A stretch of 64,000 bases of DNA from Micromonospora coxensis (GTDB lineage Bacteria; Actinomycetota; Actinomycetes; Mycobacteriales; Micromonosporaceae), in NCBI RefSeq assembly GCF_900090295.1, contig NZ_LT607753.1, positions 4,712,001 to 4,776,000 of the forward strand, written 5' to 3'. Positions 52,564 to 63,731 of this stretch are shown here, in pieces (position 1 is the stretch's first letter; each line of letters opens with the position of its first letter). The notes under the pieces were generated by a model, which had not been told where the DNA came from, made no database searches, and saw nothing but the letters and a program-made list of their open reading frames with translations. Made by a program: the position numbers and the translations under genes.

Positions 52564-53145
52564 TCAAGCGGCCCGCATCACAGCCTCACCCTGCAAGGTC
52601 ACCCCGGCGCCCTGCATCGCCCGCACCGCCACGTCGAGGGTCTCCGGCGCGACGGCGGCGGTCAGGTCGAGCAGCACCGTGGTGTCGAAGCCCTCGCGGG
52701 CCGCGTCCAGCGCGGTGGCGCGTACGCAGTGGTCGGTGGCGATGCCCACCACGTCGACCCGGTCCACGTCGTGCCGGCGCAGCCAGTCCGCCAGGCACTC
52801 GCCGCCCTCGGCGTGCCCCTCGAAGCCGGAGTACGCGGCGGCGTGCTCGCCCTTGTGGAAGATCGCCTCCACCCGGCCGGTCTCCAGCTCGGGGTGGAAC
52901 TCGGAGCCGGGGGTGCCCACCACGCAGTGCCGCGGCCAGGAGTCGACGTAGTCCGGCGGATCGCCGAAGTGCGCCCCCGGGTCGACGTGGTAGTCCTTGG
53001 TGGCGACCACGTGGTCCCAGCGCTGCGGTTCGGCGGCGAGCAGCCGGGAGATCCCGGCGGCCACGCCGGCGCCGCCGGCGACGGCGAGCGAGCCGCCCTC
53101 GCAGAAGTCGTTCTGCACGTCCACGATGATCAAGGCGTTGGCCAT
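52564..53145 (-). CDS. pncA: Nicotinamidase
   Basis: The 193-residue protein has the isochorismatase-fold triad: Asp in LIIVDVQNDF, Lys in AIFHKGEH and Cys in ATDHCVRATALDA; the metal site DYHVDPGAHF is conserved and the cis-peptide region VGIATDHC is intact. It deamidates nicotinamide to nicotinate for NAD salvage. It lies 15 bp after pncB on the same strand, so the two consecutive Preiss-Handler steps are co-transcribed. In mycobacteria PncA activates pyrazinamide. Confidence 0.93.
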   Translation of the reverse strand: MANALIIVDVQNDFCEGGSLAVAGGAGVAAGISRLLAAEPQRWDHVVATKDYHVDPGAHFGDPPDYVDSWPRHCVVGTPGSEFHPELETGRVEAIFHKGEHAAAYSGFEGHAEGGECLADWLRRHDVDRVDVVGIATDHCVRATALDAAREGFDTTVLLDLTAAVAPETLDVAVRAMQGAGVTLQGEAVMRAA

Positions 53146-53160
53146 CGGAGGTGTCCTTCC

Positions 53161-54447
53161 TCAGCTTGCCGGTACGACGGTGACCGGGATGGCCGGGTCA
53201 CCGGCGGAGAGCTTCAACCCCTCCCAGGGGATCGAGATCAGGCACTGCCGCAGGTGCTCCCGGGACTCGTCCAGCGACGGCAGCGCCACCGGCTCCCCGT
53301 CCACGATGAACGAGCGTTGCAGCAGCCGGTCGTTGGGCTGCCGGTCCGGCACGCCCTGCGGCACGACGACCTCCTCGGTGGCGGTGCCGGTCGGCTTGTG
53401 CCGGCGTACCGCGACCTTCCGGCCGCCGATGGTGGCCTTGTGCTCGGAGCGCTTGACCACCGCCCGGCCCTCCACCTCGACCAGCTTGTAGACCAGCCCG
53501 GCGGTCGGCGCGCCGGATCCGGTGACCACGGCGGTGCCGGCGCCGTACATGTCGACCGGCTCGGCGGCGAGCGTGGCGATGGCGTACTCGTCCAGGTCGC
53601 CGGAGACGATGATCTTCGTCTCGGTCGCGCCGAGCGAGTCGAGCAGTTCCCGGGACTGCTGGGCGATCACCGTCAGGTCGCCCGAGTCGATCCGGACGGC
53701 CCGCAGCTCCGGCCCGGCCACCTCGATCGCGTTACGGATGCCCTGGGTGATGTCGTACGTGTCGACCAGCAGGGTGGTGTCCTTGCCCAGGGTGGCCACC
53801 TGCGAGGCGAACGCCGCCTTCTCGTCGTCGTGCAGCAGGGTGAACGCGTGGGCGGCCGTGCCGGCGGTCGGGATGCCGTAGCGCTGCCCCGCCGCCAGGT
53901 TGGAGGTGAACCGGAACCCGGCCAGGTACGCCGCCCGCGCCGCGGCCACCGCCGCCTCCTCGTGCGCCCGCCGCGAACCCATCTCGATCAGCGCCCGGCC
54001 CCGGGCCGCGGTGACCATCCGGGCGGCGGCGGCCGCCACCGCGCAGTCGTGGTTGAGCACCGAGAGCACCAGCGTCTCCAGCACCACGCACTCGGCGAAG
54101 CTGCCGGAGACGGTGAGGATCGGCGAGCCGGGGAAGAAGAGTTCACCCTCGGCGTACCCGTCGACGTCGCCGGTGAAGCGGTAGCCGGCCAGCCACTCGG
54201 CGGCGGCGTCGTCGACCACGCCGGTGCGGCGCAGGAAGTCGATCTCCGTCGCGTCGAAGCGGAAGTCGCGGATCAGGTCGACCAGCCGGCCCGTCCCGGC
54301 GACCACGCCGTACCGCCGGCCGGTCGGCAGCCGCCGGCTGAACACCTCGAAGGCGCAGCGGCGCTCGGCCGTGCCGTCCCGCAGGGCAGCACTGACCATG
54401 GTCAGCTCGTAGTGGTCGGTCAGCAGCGCGGGGCGAAGGGTGCTCAC
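53161..54447 (-). CDS. pncB: Nicotinate phosphoribosyltransferase
   Basis: The 428-residue enzyme starts LRPALLTDHYELTMVSAAL and contains MGSRRAHEEAA, the phospho-accepting His in GTAAHAFTL and the PRPP/nicotinate loops VRIDSGDL and VSGDLDEY. It joins nicotinate to PRPP with ATP to give nicotinate mononucleotide. GTG start. The orthologous pncB1 also stands beside clpS and mec in mycobacteria. pncA follows 13 bp downstream. Confidence 0.93.
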   Translation of the reverse strand: MSTLRPALLTDHYELTMVSAALRDGTAERRCAFEVFSRRLPTGRRYGVVAGTGRLVDLIRDFRFDATEIDFLRRTGVVDDAAAEWLAGYRFTGDVDGYAEGELFFPGSPILTVSGSFAECVVLETLVLSVLNHDCAVAAAAARMVTAARGRALIEMGSRRAHEEAAVAAARAAYLAGFRFTSNLAAGQRYGIPTAGTAAHAFTLLHDDEKAAFASQVATLGKDTTLLVDTYDITQGIRNAIEVAGPELRAVRIDSGDLTVIAQQSRELLDSLGATETKIIVSGDLDEYAIATLAAEPVDMYGAGTAVVTGSGAPTAGLVYKLVEVEGRAVVKRSEHKATIGGRKVAVRRHKPTGTATEEVVVPQGVPDRQPNDRLLQRSFIVDGEPVALPSLDESREHLRQCLISIPWEGLKLSAGDPAIPVTVVPAS

Positions 54448-54463
54448 CGCCCCAGCCTAGAGT

Positions 54464-57142
54464 TCACTCCGTCCCGTCGCCGTCGTGGCCCGTGATCGAG
54501 CGCAACGCCGCCGGCAGTTCGGCCCGCCCGGTGATGCCGAGCTTGCTGTAGACCCGCTGGAGGTGGTTCTCCACCGTCCGGGTGGAGAGGAACAGTCGCT
54601 CGGCGATCAGCCGGCTGGTCACCCCCGCCGCGGCCAGCCCGGCGATCTGCCGCTCCCGGTCGGTCAGCGCCGGACGCAGCGCCTCCAACGCCGGGGTACG
54701 GATCTGGTCGGCGGCGCCGAGCAGGGCCCCGAGCCGCTGGTGGGCGGCGGCGGCCGAGGCGGCGCGGGCCCGGCGCAGCCCGTGCAGGGCGGTCGCGGCG
54801 GCCTCGGCGGCCCACACCGTCAGGCCCAGCGCGGCGAAGGCGTCGGCCACTTCCAGCAGGTCCGCGGCGTCGTCGGCGACGGTGGCCCGGGCGTACCGGG
54901 CGAGCAGCGGCGGCAGCACCCCGTCGACCCGGTCGGAGAGTTCGGTCAGCCGCTGCGCCACCGTACGCCGGCCGCCGTCGGTGCAGGTCGGCCCGACCGG
55001 CGTGTCCGCCCGGCCCAGCCGGACCAGGTCGTGCAGGACCAGCACCTCGTGCCCGGCCAGCCCGTCGGCGCGCAGCCGGTCGGCCAGGTCGGCGAGGTGC
55101 TTGGTGGCCCCGGGCAGGTCGCCGCCGGCCGCCAGCACCGCGCCCCGGGCCTGCTCCAGCCACGGGTACAGCACCGCCATCCCCGGGGTGTGCACCCGGT
55201 CCGCCTCGGCCATCGCCTCCGCCGCCGCCCCGGCGTCGCCGTGCAGGGCTGCCGCCTGGGCGCGCTCGGCGTGCGCCAGCCCGGCGTAGACCCGGCTGGT
55301 GGCCAGCACCGCGCAGGCCCCGAGGCTGATCTTGAGGGCGTCGCCGCTGCGCCCGCGCAGCCGGGCCGCGTACGCCTGGAGGATGGCCAGGTAGCCGGTG
55401 CCGAGCCGGAAGTCGCCGGCCCCGGCCAGGTCGGCGAACTCGTCCGCGGCGATCGCGTCGATGCCGGCCAGGTCGCCGGCGAGCGCCAGCCGGGTGCCCC
55501 GGGCCAGCTCCATCGCGAGCTGGAGGTAGGGCATGTCGGCCCGCCAGGCCGGCGCCTCGGCCTGCACCCGGGCGATCGCCGCCGCGCTGCGCCGGAACTG
55601 CCCGCGCGCCGCGTCGAGGTGGGCGATGGTGCACCGGGCCAGCTCGCGGGCCGCCACGCCGGCGGCCGGGCGGTCGAGCACCGACCGGGACAGCCGCAGC
55701 GCCTCCGTCGGGTCGAGGCCGTGCAGCCGCATGATCGCCTCGAAGGCCCGGACCCGCGCCTGGTCGCCCGGGTCGGCCAGCTCTGCGCCCGCGCGGGCGA
55801 TCTCCTCCACCGTGGACTCCCGGCTGAGCCCCCAGTAGGTGACCATGCCGCGTACCGTCAGCCAGCGGCTGAGCCGCCGGTCGGAGGTGACCTCGCCGGT
55901 CACCGCGTCGAGCACCCGGACCGCCTCGTCCGGCCGGTCGGCGAACATGAGGATGGTGGCGAGCAGCTCCGCGGCGTCGAAGCCGCCGTCGGCGTCGAGC
56001 GCCGCGCGGGCCAGCCGGGTCGCCAGGGGTACGTCGTAGCGGGCGAACGCCTGCGCCGCCGCGCCCAGCAGCAGGGTGCCGTCCTGGGCGGTGCCGGAGT
56101 CCAGCCGCCACACCGCGACCCGGAGCAGGTCGCCCCGGCGGCGCGCGCCGACCGCCTCCAGCAGCTCGGCCAGGCGGGCCTGCAACCGTCTGGTCCGGCT
56201 GACCGGGCAGCGGCGGCGCATGATCTCCCCGTACAGCGGGTGGGCCAGTCGGGCGTCGAAGCGGCGGTCGTCCTGCACCACGGTGATCAGGCCGCGCTCC
56301 TCGGCCAGCTCCACGTCGGCCGGGTCGGCGGCCTGGCTCAGCAGGTGCAGGCCGAGCGGCTCGCCGAAGGCGACCAGCTCCACCACCGCCCGTACGCCCG
56401 ACTCCAGCCGGCCGATCCGGGTGTCGATCAGGTCGGTCAGGCTGGGGGCGAGCTCCAGCCGGCCGGTCCAGCGCCAGACCCCGTAGCGGCGGTCCAGCTC
56501 GCCCCCGCCGGCCGCGGCGTGCACCAGCTCGCGCAGCAGCAGCGGGTTGCCGGCGGAGAGCCGGAACAGCCGCTCGGCCGAGCCGGCGTCGACCGGACCG
56601 TCCAGGATGGCGGCGAGCAGGTTCGTGGTCTCGGTGGGACCCAGCGGGGCCAGCTCCGCGTGCTCGACCAGGTCGTCGGTCCAGAGCGCCCGGATCGGCA
56701 GCGGGATCTGCTCGCCGTTGCGCAGCGTCCCCAGGACGGTGGTGTTCTCCTGCCGGGCGAGCAGGTGGACCAGCGCCGCCGACGGCGGGTCGAGCAGGTG
56801 GGCGTCGTCGATGGCGAGCACGATCCGCCGGCCGGCCGCCTGCTCCCGCAGCACCTCCACGGCCCAGCGCAGCACCCCGGCGGGGGAGAGGCCCTCGGGC
56901 TGCTCGGCGGGGAGCACCTGGGCCAGCCCGCCGAAGGGCAGGGCGGCGGTGGCGCTGCTGGCGGCGACGTACCAGATCGCGTAGCGCTCGGGGGGCAGCG
57001 CGCGGACGCCCTCGCGCAGCAGCCGGCTCTTGCCGACCCCGGCGCTGCCGCTGAAGAAGAGCCCGCGTCCCTCGACCCCGTCCACCGCCGATTGCAGACG
57101 GTCAAGTTCGTCCGTTCGGCCGACGAAACACCACCGACTCAT
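54464..57142 (-). CDS. LAL-family (large ATP-binding LuxR) transcriptional regulator
   Basis: The 892-residue protein has an AAA/STAND ATPase (Walker A SGSAGVGKSRLL, residues 32-41; Walker B IVLAIDDAHLLD), a long helical TPR-like middle (about 350-800) and a C-terminal LuxR HTH (LTDRERQIAGLAAAG..STRTVENHLQRVYSKLG). Such regulators sense a small inducer or a partner and then activate transcription. The ATG at 57142 has no ribosome site and may be leaderless. It is divergent from a dynamin-like gene, which is a plausible target. Confidence 0.87.
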   Translation of the reverse strand: MSRWCFVGRTDELDRLQSAVDGVEGRGLFFSGSAGVGKSRLLREGVRALPPERYAIWYVAASSATAALPFGGLAQVLPAEQPEGLSPAGVLRWAVEVLREQAAGRRIVLAIDDAHLLDPPSAALVHLLARQENTTVLGTLRNGEQIPLPIRALWTDDLVEHAELAPLGPTETTNLLAAILDGPVDAGSAERLFRLSAGNPLLLRELVHAAAGGGELDRRYGVWRWTGRLELAPSLTDLIDTRIGRLESGVRAVVELVAFGEPLGLHLLSQAADPADVELAEERGLITVVQDDRRFDARLAHPLYGEIMRRRCPVSRTRRLQARLAELLEAVGARRRGDLLRVAVWRLDSGTAQDGTLLLGAAAQAFARYDVPLATRLARAALDADGGFDAAELLATILMFADRPDEAVRVLDAVTGEVTSDRRLSRWLTVRGMVTYWGLSRESTVEEIARAGAELADPGDQARVRAFEAIMRLHGLDPTEALRLSRSVLDRPAAGVAARELARCTIAHLDAARGQFRRSAAAIARVQAEAPAWRADMPYLQLAMELARGTRLALAGDLAGIDAIAADEFADLAGAGDFRLGTGYLAILQAYAARLRGRSGDALKISLGACAVLATSRVYAGLAHAERAQAAALHGDAGAAAEAMAEADRVHTPGMAVLYPWLEQARGAVLAAGGDLPGATKHLADLADRLRADGLAGHEVLVLHDLVRLGRADTPVGPTCTDGGRRTVAQRLTELSDRVDGVLPPLLARYARATVADDAADLLEVADAFAALGLTVWAAEAAATALHGLRRARAASAAAAHQRLGALLGAADQIRTPALEALRPALTDRERQIAGLAAAGVTSRLIAERLFLSTRTVENHLQRVYSKLGITGRAELPAALRSITGHDGDGTE

Positions 57143-57340
57143 CGGAGCAGCATATCGATGGAATTCCGTCCGCGCGGGCACCGTCACGCTGCGAAGTTGA
57201 GTAATCTCGCAGTTACCGGTGAGTATCCGAGGTGTTCCGTGCCAGTCGGTAAGAGCCCTTACTCTTCCGGCATCCGGGGTGCCACCACACCGGACGTGTC
57301 CGCGGGCGGAGCCACTGCCCGCCCTACCGGGAGGCCACCG
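57143..57340. promoter_or_regulatory. Divergent promoter region with two inverted repeats
   Basis: Between the LAL gene and the dynamin-like gene lie CTGCGA (57189-57194) / TCGCAG (57207-57212) and GTAAG (57249-57253) / CTTAC (57258-57262). Either could be a site for the LAL regulator. Confidence 0.35.
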
Positions 57341-58873
57341 ATGAGACCCGGCCCACTCCCCGGGGTCGACGTGCCCGGCGGTCCTGGCGGCGCAGCCGGG
57401 CTGCCCCGCTGCGCTCCGCTGACGACGCGCCTGGGGGTCACCGAGCCCGCGTCCGACGAGCCGCTCACCGTGGTCGCCGCCGGCCCGGCCGGCGCGGCCC
57501 GGCGCGAGGTGCTCGCCGCCCTGCTGGGCGTCTCCTCCGGCATGCTCGCCGTGCCGACCGGCAGCACCCTGCTGGTCCGGCACGACCGGACGGCCACCCG
57601 CGCGGCCTACGTCCCGGGCTACTCGAAGCCGCACTCCTACGGCGCGGACCAGGCGGCCGCCGGTCCCGCGTTGGCCCGGCCCCCGCGCCGGGTGGAGCTG
57701 CACCTGCCCGAGCCGCTGCTGCGCCACTTCGCGCTGCTCGACACGCCGGACACCGACACCCTCGGCGTCGCCGGCGGCCGGGTGCTGCTCGACGCGGTCG
57801 GGCGTGGCGGGGCGCTGCTCTTCGTCATCGGCGCGGACCAGGCCTTCGGCGCCGCCGAGCTGCACCTGCTCACCCAGGTGGCCCGCGCGTCGGTCGCGGT
57901 CTTCTTCGTGGTCACCCCGGGTGCCGGAGGGTGGGCGACGACCACCGAGGCGGCCGGGACGGAGGACACGGGGGAGTCCGTCCCGTCGCCGGTGGACCCG
58001 GCGGAGGTCAGCGTCGAGGCGCACCGGGCGGCGCTGCTCGCCGCCGTGCCGTCGCTGGCCGGGGCCCGGTGGTTCCCGGTGCACCAGGCCGAGCACCCCG
58101 GCCTGCGCCGGGCGCTGGTGGGCTGGGCGGCCGACGAGGGGCTGCGCCGGGCCAGCCTGCAACCGCCCGAGCTGCCCGGCGAGCGCGGCCGGGTGAGCGT
58201 GCCGCCGGACGCCGACGCCGGGGCGTGGTCGGAGTGGCTGGAACGGCAGAGCCGCTCCTGCGCCCGCAGCATCCGCCAGCACCTCGCCCTGGAGCTGGCC
58301 AACGCCCACCTGCGGGTGGTCCAGGAGATCGTCTTCGGGGTCGGCTGCGCGGGTCTGCCGCAGCTGCTGGACCGGGAGATGGAGGCGCTGTCGCTGCTCG
58401 CCACCGTGCAGTGCGACGAGGCGGTCCGGGGCATCGTCGACGAGGCCGCCGCGCAGGTGCTCGGTGCGCCGGTGGCCGAGGGGGTCCGGCGCCGCATCGC
58501 CCGGGCCACCCGCCTGCGCCTGGCCGACCAGCCGTCCGGGCGGGACCTCGACCGGGTGCTCCTGGTGACCAGCACCGCCGGGGTCGGCGACCTGACCGGC
58601 GCGGCGGCGCTGGACGCGCTCGCCGGGCACCCCGGCGCACCGCGCGACGAGGTGCTGCCGCCGGTGGGGGTGGCGCTCTCCGGCGGGTGCTGGCAGCACT
58701 GGCGCAGCCCCGGCAACGACGATCCGAGCGGCGCCCGGTCCTGGGCCCAGCGGGCGCTGCGCGAGGTCGAGCTGGAGCTGTGCCGGGAGGTGTCCCGGCG
58801 CTTCGAGGTGATCCGTCTCTCGCTCGGCGCGGTGCTCTCCGATGCGCTCGACCACGGCATCCTGCTCGCCTGA
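57341..58873 (+). CDS. Degenerate dynamin-like GTPase-family protein
   Basis: The ATG has GGGAGG seven bases upstream. The 510-residue protein follows the bacterial dynamin G-domain order, [20 protein letters not shown], then [12 protein letters not shown], then [14 protein letters not shown], then [20 protein letters not shown], but the P-loop Lys/Ser (GxxxxGKS) is missing, the G3 is DTPD instead of DTPG, and no NKxD is seen. The C-terminal two-thirds is helical with long coiled stretches. It is probably a nucleotide-independent member of a paired dynamin system. No partner dynamin is in the window. Confidence 0.6.
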   Translation: MRPGPLPGVDVPGGPGGAAGLPRCAPLTTRLGVTEPASDEPLTVVAAGPAGAARREVLAALLGVSSGMLAVPTGSTLLVRHDRTATRAAYVPGYSKPHSYGADQAAAGPALARPPRRVELHLPEPLLRHFALLDTPDTDTLGVAGGRVLLDAVGRGGALLFVIGADQAFGAAELHLLTQVARASVAVFFVVTPGAGGWATTTEAAGTEDTGESVPSPVDPAEVSVEAHRAALLAAVPSLAGARWFPVHQAEHPGLRRALVGWAADEGLRRASLQPPELPGERGRVSVPPDADAGAWSEWLERQSRSCARSIRQHLALELANAHLRVVQEIVFGVGCAGLPQLLDREMEALSLLATVQCDEAVRGIVDEAAAQVLGAPVAEGVRRRIARATRLRLADQPSGRDLDRVLLVTSTAGVGDLTGAAALDALAGHPGAPRDEVLPPVGVALSGGCWQHWRSPGNDDPSGARSWAQRALREVELELCREVSRRFEVIRLSLGAVLSDALDHGILLA

Positions 58874-58988
58874 GCGCGTGGCCCACGCGCTGTCGCCCGG
58901 CCCGGTCACCGCGGTCCGGGAGGGTGAACCGGACGGCCCCGGCGTTCCGGTTCATCGGTTCGCCGGATCCGGTGGCACGATGGGGGGC

Positions 58989-59279
58989 ATGGCGGCTCCA
59001 CAGGTTGCACCGGTCGAGACGCCGGACACCGACGAGGTGCCGGTGTCGGACCGGCCTTGGGTGACGATCGTCTGGGACGACCCGGTCAATCTCATGACGT
59101 ACGTGACCTGGGTCTTTCAGAAGCTCTTCGGGTACAGCCGGGAGAAGGCCGAGAAACTGATGCTGGACGTGCACCACAAGGGCAAGGCCGTGGTGTCGAC
59201 CGGCGCCCGGGAGCGGATGGAGCACGACGCGTCGCAGCTGCACGCGTACGGGCTGTGGGCGACGGTGGAGCGCTCGTGA
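58989..59279 (+). CDS. clpS: ClpS, adaptor of ClpAP/ClpCP protease
   Basis: The 96-residue protein has the ClpS core [28 protein letters not shown] and [18 protein letters not shown]; the DDPVN strand and the VHHKG His make the N-degron-binding pocket. It delivers N-end-rule substrates to Clp protease. ATG at 58989 is preferred to the ATG nine bases upstream. Its stop overlaps the GTG of the DUF2017 gene, and the order clpS-DUF2017-mec-cysO-cysM is as in mycobacteria. Confidence 0.93.
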   Translation: MAAPQVAPVETPDTDEVPVSDRPWVTIVWDDPVNLMTYVTWVFQKLFGYSREKAEKLMLDVHHKGKAVVSTGARERMEHDASQLHAYGLWATVERS

Positions 59280-59776
59280 GCATGTTCCGTCGCCAGGGCG
59301 ACCGGTACGTCGCCACCTTCGCCGTGGACGAGGTCCGCGTGCTGCGCAAGGTCGCCTCCGAGGTGGTCGGGCTGCTCACCGACGGGTTCGACCACGGCGA
59401 CCCGGTGGTCGGGCGGCTCTTCCCCGACGCGTACCCGGACGACCCGGCCGGGACCGCGGAGTTCCGTCGGTACACCGAGGGCGACCTGAAGACCGCCAAG
59501 ATCGACCAGGCGGGGGCGATCCTGGCCGCGCTGCCGGACTCCGCCGGCGGCGAGGTGCGGCTGGACGCCGAGGCGGCCGAGGCGTGGCTGCGGGCGCTCA
59601 ACGACGCCCGGCTGGCGATGGGCGTCCGGCTGGAGATCAAGGACGGCACCGACCTCGGCGAGGAACTGGACGACGCGGTCGCCGAGGACCCCACCTCGTC
59701 CCGAGTGTTCCAACTGTCGGTATACGCCTACCTCGGCTACCTGCAGGAGTCCCTGCTCAACGCCTTGATCGACTGA
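59276..59776 (+). CDS. DUF2017 family protein
   Basis: The GTG at 59276 overlaps the clpS stop (GTGA) and has GGAG five bases upstream; an ATG two codons later is possible. The 166-residue, mostly helical protein ([90 protein letters not shown]) matches the conserved actinobacterial DUF2017 encoded next to clpS. Its role is unknown; the coupling suggests a link to ClpS-dependent proteolysis. Confidence 0.88.
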   Translation: MSMFRRQGDRYVATFAVDEVRVLRKVASEVVGLLTDGFDHGDPVVGRLFPDAYPDDPAGTAEFRRYTEGDLKTAKIDQAGAILAALPDSAGGEVRLDAEAAEAWLRALNDARLAMGVRLEIKDGTDLGEELDDAVAEDPTSSRVFQLSVYAYLGYLQESLLNALID

Positions 59777-59831
59777 AGTGTGACGGTCGCCGCCTCGCCG
59801 GGCCCGGCAGGTGGGCGCTAGGCTGGGCCAC

Positions 59832-60320
59832 GTGCTGAGCATCGACCGGTCGATCGTCGAGGCGATCGTCGCCCACGCGCGCCGGGACCACCCGGACGAG
59901 GCGTGCGGCGTGGTCGCCGGTCCCGCCGGCAGCGACACCCCCACCCGGCACATCCCGATGGACAACGCCGCCCGCTCGATGACGTTCTACGAGTTCGACT
60001 CGATGGAGCAGTTGCGCGTGTGGCGGGAGATGGACGACCGCGACGAGGAGCCGGTCGTCATCTACCACTCGCACACCGCGACGGAGGCGTACCCGTCCCG
60101 CACGGACATCTCCTTCGCCGGTGAGCCCGGGGCCCACTACCTGCTGGTCTCCACCCGCGAGCCCGACACGGAGGAGATCCGCTCCTTCCGCATCGTCGAC
60201 GGCGTGGTGACCGAGGAGCCGGTGCGGATCGTGGACGCCGCCGTTGACCCGCACGCGGTGCAGTCCTACATGTTCGGGCAGAGCCCGGCGACGGTCGACT
60301 ACGAGTGTTCGGGCCGCTGA
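59832..60320 (+). CDS. mec: JAMM metallopeptidase, CysO-cysteine peptidase type
   Basis: The 162-residue protein has the JAMM/MPN+ motif: E23 in PDEACGVVAG and HxHx7SxxD in YHSHTATEAYPSRTD (H79, H81, S89, D92). In Mycobacterium tuberculosis the orthologue Mec cleaves cysteine from the CysO C-terminus in the CysO-CysM cysteine pathway. The GTG at 59832 is the likely start. The cysO and cysM genes follow directly, so the same pathway is expected here. Confidence 0.9.
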   Translation: MLSIDRSIVEAIVAHARRDHPDEACGVVAGPAGSDTPTRHIPMDNAARSMTFYEFDSMEQLRVWREMDDRDEEPVVIYHSHTATEAYPSRTDISFAGEPGAHYLLVSTREPDTEEIRSFRIVDGVVTEEPVRIVDAAVDPHAVQSYMFGQSPATVDYECSGR

Positions 60321-61694
<1,374 letters not shown>

Positions 61695-61701
61695 TGCCCG
61701 G

Positions 61702-61746
61702 CCACGGGCCGGTCGGTGCGTCGCCGGCCGGCCCCGTGGGTGTCAC
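61702..61746 (+). terminator. GC-rich hairpin after cysM
   Basis: CCACGGGCCGG and CCGGCCCCGTGG-like arms with one bulge form a stem within 61702-61746, right after the cysM stop. It probably ends the clpS-cysM transcript. Confidence 0.45.
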
Positions 61747-61888
61747 GTTGATGACAAGTTCCAGTAGACGATTCTTGCCCCGCCGTCGCTGCGCGTAGGC
61801 TGCGCAGCGTGGCGTACGCGTCGGTAGAGATCATCAGCGGTGCTGACACCGGCGTGTCGACTACGGTCGGTGACAGCGGAGCGACTGG

Positions 61889-62635
61889 ATGAGACTGACC
61901 GTCCTGGGCTGCGCGGGCAGCTTCCCCGGCCCCGAATCACCCTGCTCCGCCTACCTGGTCGAGGCGGACGGCTTCCGCCTCCTGGTGGACTTCGGCTCCG
62001 GCGCGCTCTCCACCCTCCAGCGCTACGTGGGGCTGCACGCCCCCGACGCCATCCTCCTGACCCACCTGCACTGCGACCACATCCTCGACGCCGCCTCGTA
62101 CGTGGTGGTCCGCCGGTACGCCCCGGACGGCCCGTACCCGCCGCTGCCGGTGTACGCCCCGTCCGGCGCCCCGGACCGGCTCGCCGCCGTGTACGGCCAG
62201 GAGGACAGCACGGTCGAGGACGTCTACCAGTTCTACGGCCTGCAGCCCGGCACCTTCCCGATCGGCCCGTTCACCGTCACCGTCGACCGGATGAACCACC
62301 CCGTCGAGACGTACGGGGTGCGGCTGGAGCACGGCGGCCGGGTGCTCTGCTACTCCTCGGACACCGCGCCCTGCGACGCCCTGCTGCGGCTGGCCCAGGA
62401 CGCCGACGTCTTCCTCTGCGAGGCGAGCTACCTCGACGGCATGGACAACCCGCCGGACCTGCACCTGACCGGCCGGGAGGCCGGCGAGGCGGCCACCAAG
62501 GCGGGCGTGGGCCGGCTCCTGCTCACCCATCTCGTGGTGGCCTGGGGCAGCGAGTCGCAGACCGTCGAGGCGGCGGCCGGGGCGTACACCGGGCCGCTGG
62601 AAGTCGTCCGCGCCGGCGCCACGTACGACGTGTGA
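61889..62635 (+). CDS. Metallo-beta-lactamase-fold hydrolase, Rv1339/CpdA-like
   Basis: The 248-residue protein begins MRLTVLGCAGSFPGPESPCSAYLVE and has the metal motif LLTHLHCDHILD, a later DRMNHPVETYGVR His, SSDTAPCDALLRL Asp and LLLTHLVVAW His. It matches mycobacterial Rv1339, which lies in the same neighbourhood and was described as an atypical class II cAMP phosphodiesterase; tRNase Z-like chemistry has also been suggested for the fold. The rhomboid and murI genes that separate cysM from Rv1339 in mycobacteria are missing here. Confidence 0.87.
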   Translation: MRLTVLGCAGSFPGPESPCSAYLVEADGFRLLVDFGSGALSTLQRYVGLHAPDAILLTHLHCDHILDAASYVVVRRYAPDGPYPPLPVYAPSGAPDRLAAVYGQEDSTVEDVYQFYGLQPGTFPIGPFTVTVDRMNHPVETYGVRLEHGGRVLCYSSDTAPCDALLRLAQDADVFLCEASYLDGMDNPPDLHLTGREAGEAATKAGVGRLLLTHLVVAWGSESQTVEAAAGAYTGPLEVVRAGATYDV

Positions 62636-62677
62636 CGGGGCAGCCGGTGCGGGCCGGCTGACCCTAGGATCTCGCGG

Positions 62678-63655
62678 GTGACCGATCCCCACCCGCATCC
62701 CGACGCCGGCCCGGGTCGGGTGCCCGCCGGGCCGTACCCGCCCGGACCCGCGCCGCAGCAGCCGCCCGCGCCGGGACCGTTCCCGCCCCGCCCCGCCGGG
62801 ACAGGGCCGACAGGTCCGATCCCGGTCGGACCGTTCGCGCCGCCCGTCGAGCAGCCGCCCGCGCCCGTGCCGCCCGTGCTGGCCGTGCCGCCCGTGCCCG
62901 CCGTGCCGGCTGCGTCGCCGGTGCCGACCGGGTCGCCCGTGGGGCAGTCGGGCGGGCCGTACCCGGTCGGCGCCGGGCCGTACCCGACGGCCGGGCCGTA
63001 CCCGACGGCCGGGCCGTACCCGGCGGGTGCGGGGCCGTCTGCGGCGGCCTGGGCGCAGCCAGCCGGTGCGGGGCCGCAGCCGCTCGCGCCGTACCCGGCC
63101 TCGGCCGGTCAGCACGGCGGGCCGTACCCGGCGAGTGGGCCGCCGCCGGGCCCGGTCCCGCCCGTCCGGGCAGCGGGCACCGGCGGCAAGCGGGTGGCCG
63201 TCCTGGTGCTGGCCGGGGTGCTGATCCTCGCCCTCTGCGCCGGTGGGGGCCTCTTCGGCTGGTTCGGCTGGTTCGTGCCCCGGCAGGAGGCGCAGCAGCG
63301 GGAGGCCATCCGCGAGGACCTCGGGGTGCCGCGCGGGTTCACCGCGGTGCAGTCGTTCCAGGGCGACGACGTGCTGGTGGCGACGTACCGGCTCCGCTGC
63401 CCGAAGGGGGTCTGCCCGCGCGGGGTCGCGCAGGACCTGCACGAATGGCTCTCCGACGCCGGGGCGCAGGGCACCGAGGTCACCGACGTGGCCGGGTGCG
63501 TCGCCCACGGTCAGCGGCCCGGTGGGCCGTTGTGCGAGTGGCGCTGGCGCGTGCGGGGCTGCCGGGCGGAGGCGTCCACCCAGGGACTGGAAGAGGCCCC
63601 GGTGGGATGGGACCGGGACATGGTCCTGCTGATGCGGCTGCGCGAGTGCGACTGA
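62678..63655 (+). CDS. Proline-rich membrane-anchored protein
   Basis: The 325-residue protein has a Pro/Gly/Ala-rich N-terminal half (about 1-165, with repeated GPYPTAGPYP), one membrane span (about 170-192, VAVLVLAGVLILALCAGGGLFGWFGWFV) and an extracytoplasmic domain with five to six Cys (RLRCPKGVCPRG, VAGCVAHG, GPLCEWRWRVRGCRAE, LRECD). The GTG start lies in a context (CCCTAGGATCT...GTGACCGA) repeated at the next gene. Cytosolic proline-rich tails of this kind are common in actinobacteria; the function is unknown. Confidence 0.7.
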   Translation: MTDPHPHPDAGPGRVPAGPYPPGPAPQQPPAPGPFPPRPAGTGPTGPIPVGPFAPPVEQPPAPVPPVLAVPPVPAVPAASPVPTGSPVGQSGGPYPVGAGPYPTAGPYPTAGPYPAGAGPSAAAWAQPAGAGPQPLAPYPASAGQHGGPYPASGPPPGPVPPVRAAGTGGKRVAVLVLAGVLILALCAGGGLFGWFGWFVPRQEAQQREAIREDLGVPRGFTAVQSFQGDDVLVATYRLRCPKGVCPRGVAQDLHEWLSDAGAQGTEVTDVAGCVAHGQRPGGPLCEWRWRVRGCRAEASTQGLEEAPVGWDRDMVLLMRLRECD

Positions 63656-63731
63656 TCCCGGCGGCCCGGGGCGGTGGGCGCGCAGGGCGGCGGGGCGTCG
63701 GGCGGGCCGCCGTCGCCCTAGGATCTGCCGC

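Noticed and set aside
54485..57340. Plus-strand frame opposite the LAL regulator, continuous with the dynamin-like gene
   Set aside because: Only the part from the ATG at 57341 with GGGAGG has protein-like sequence; the earlier part is antisense to the ATPase and HTH domains.
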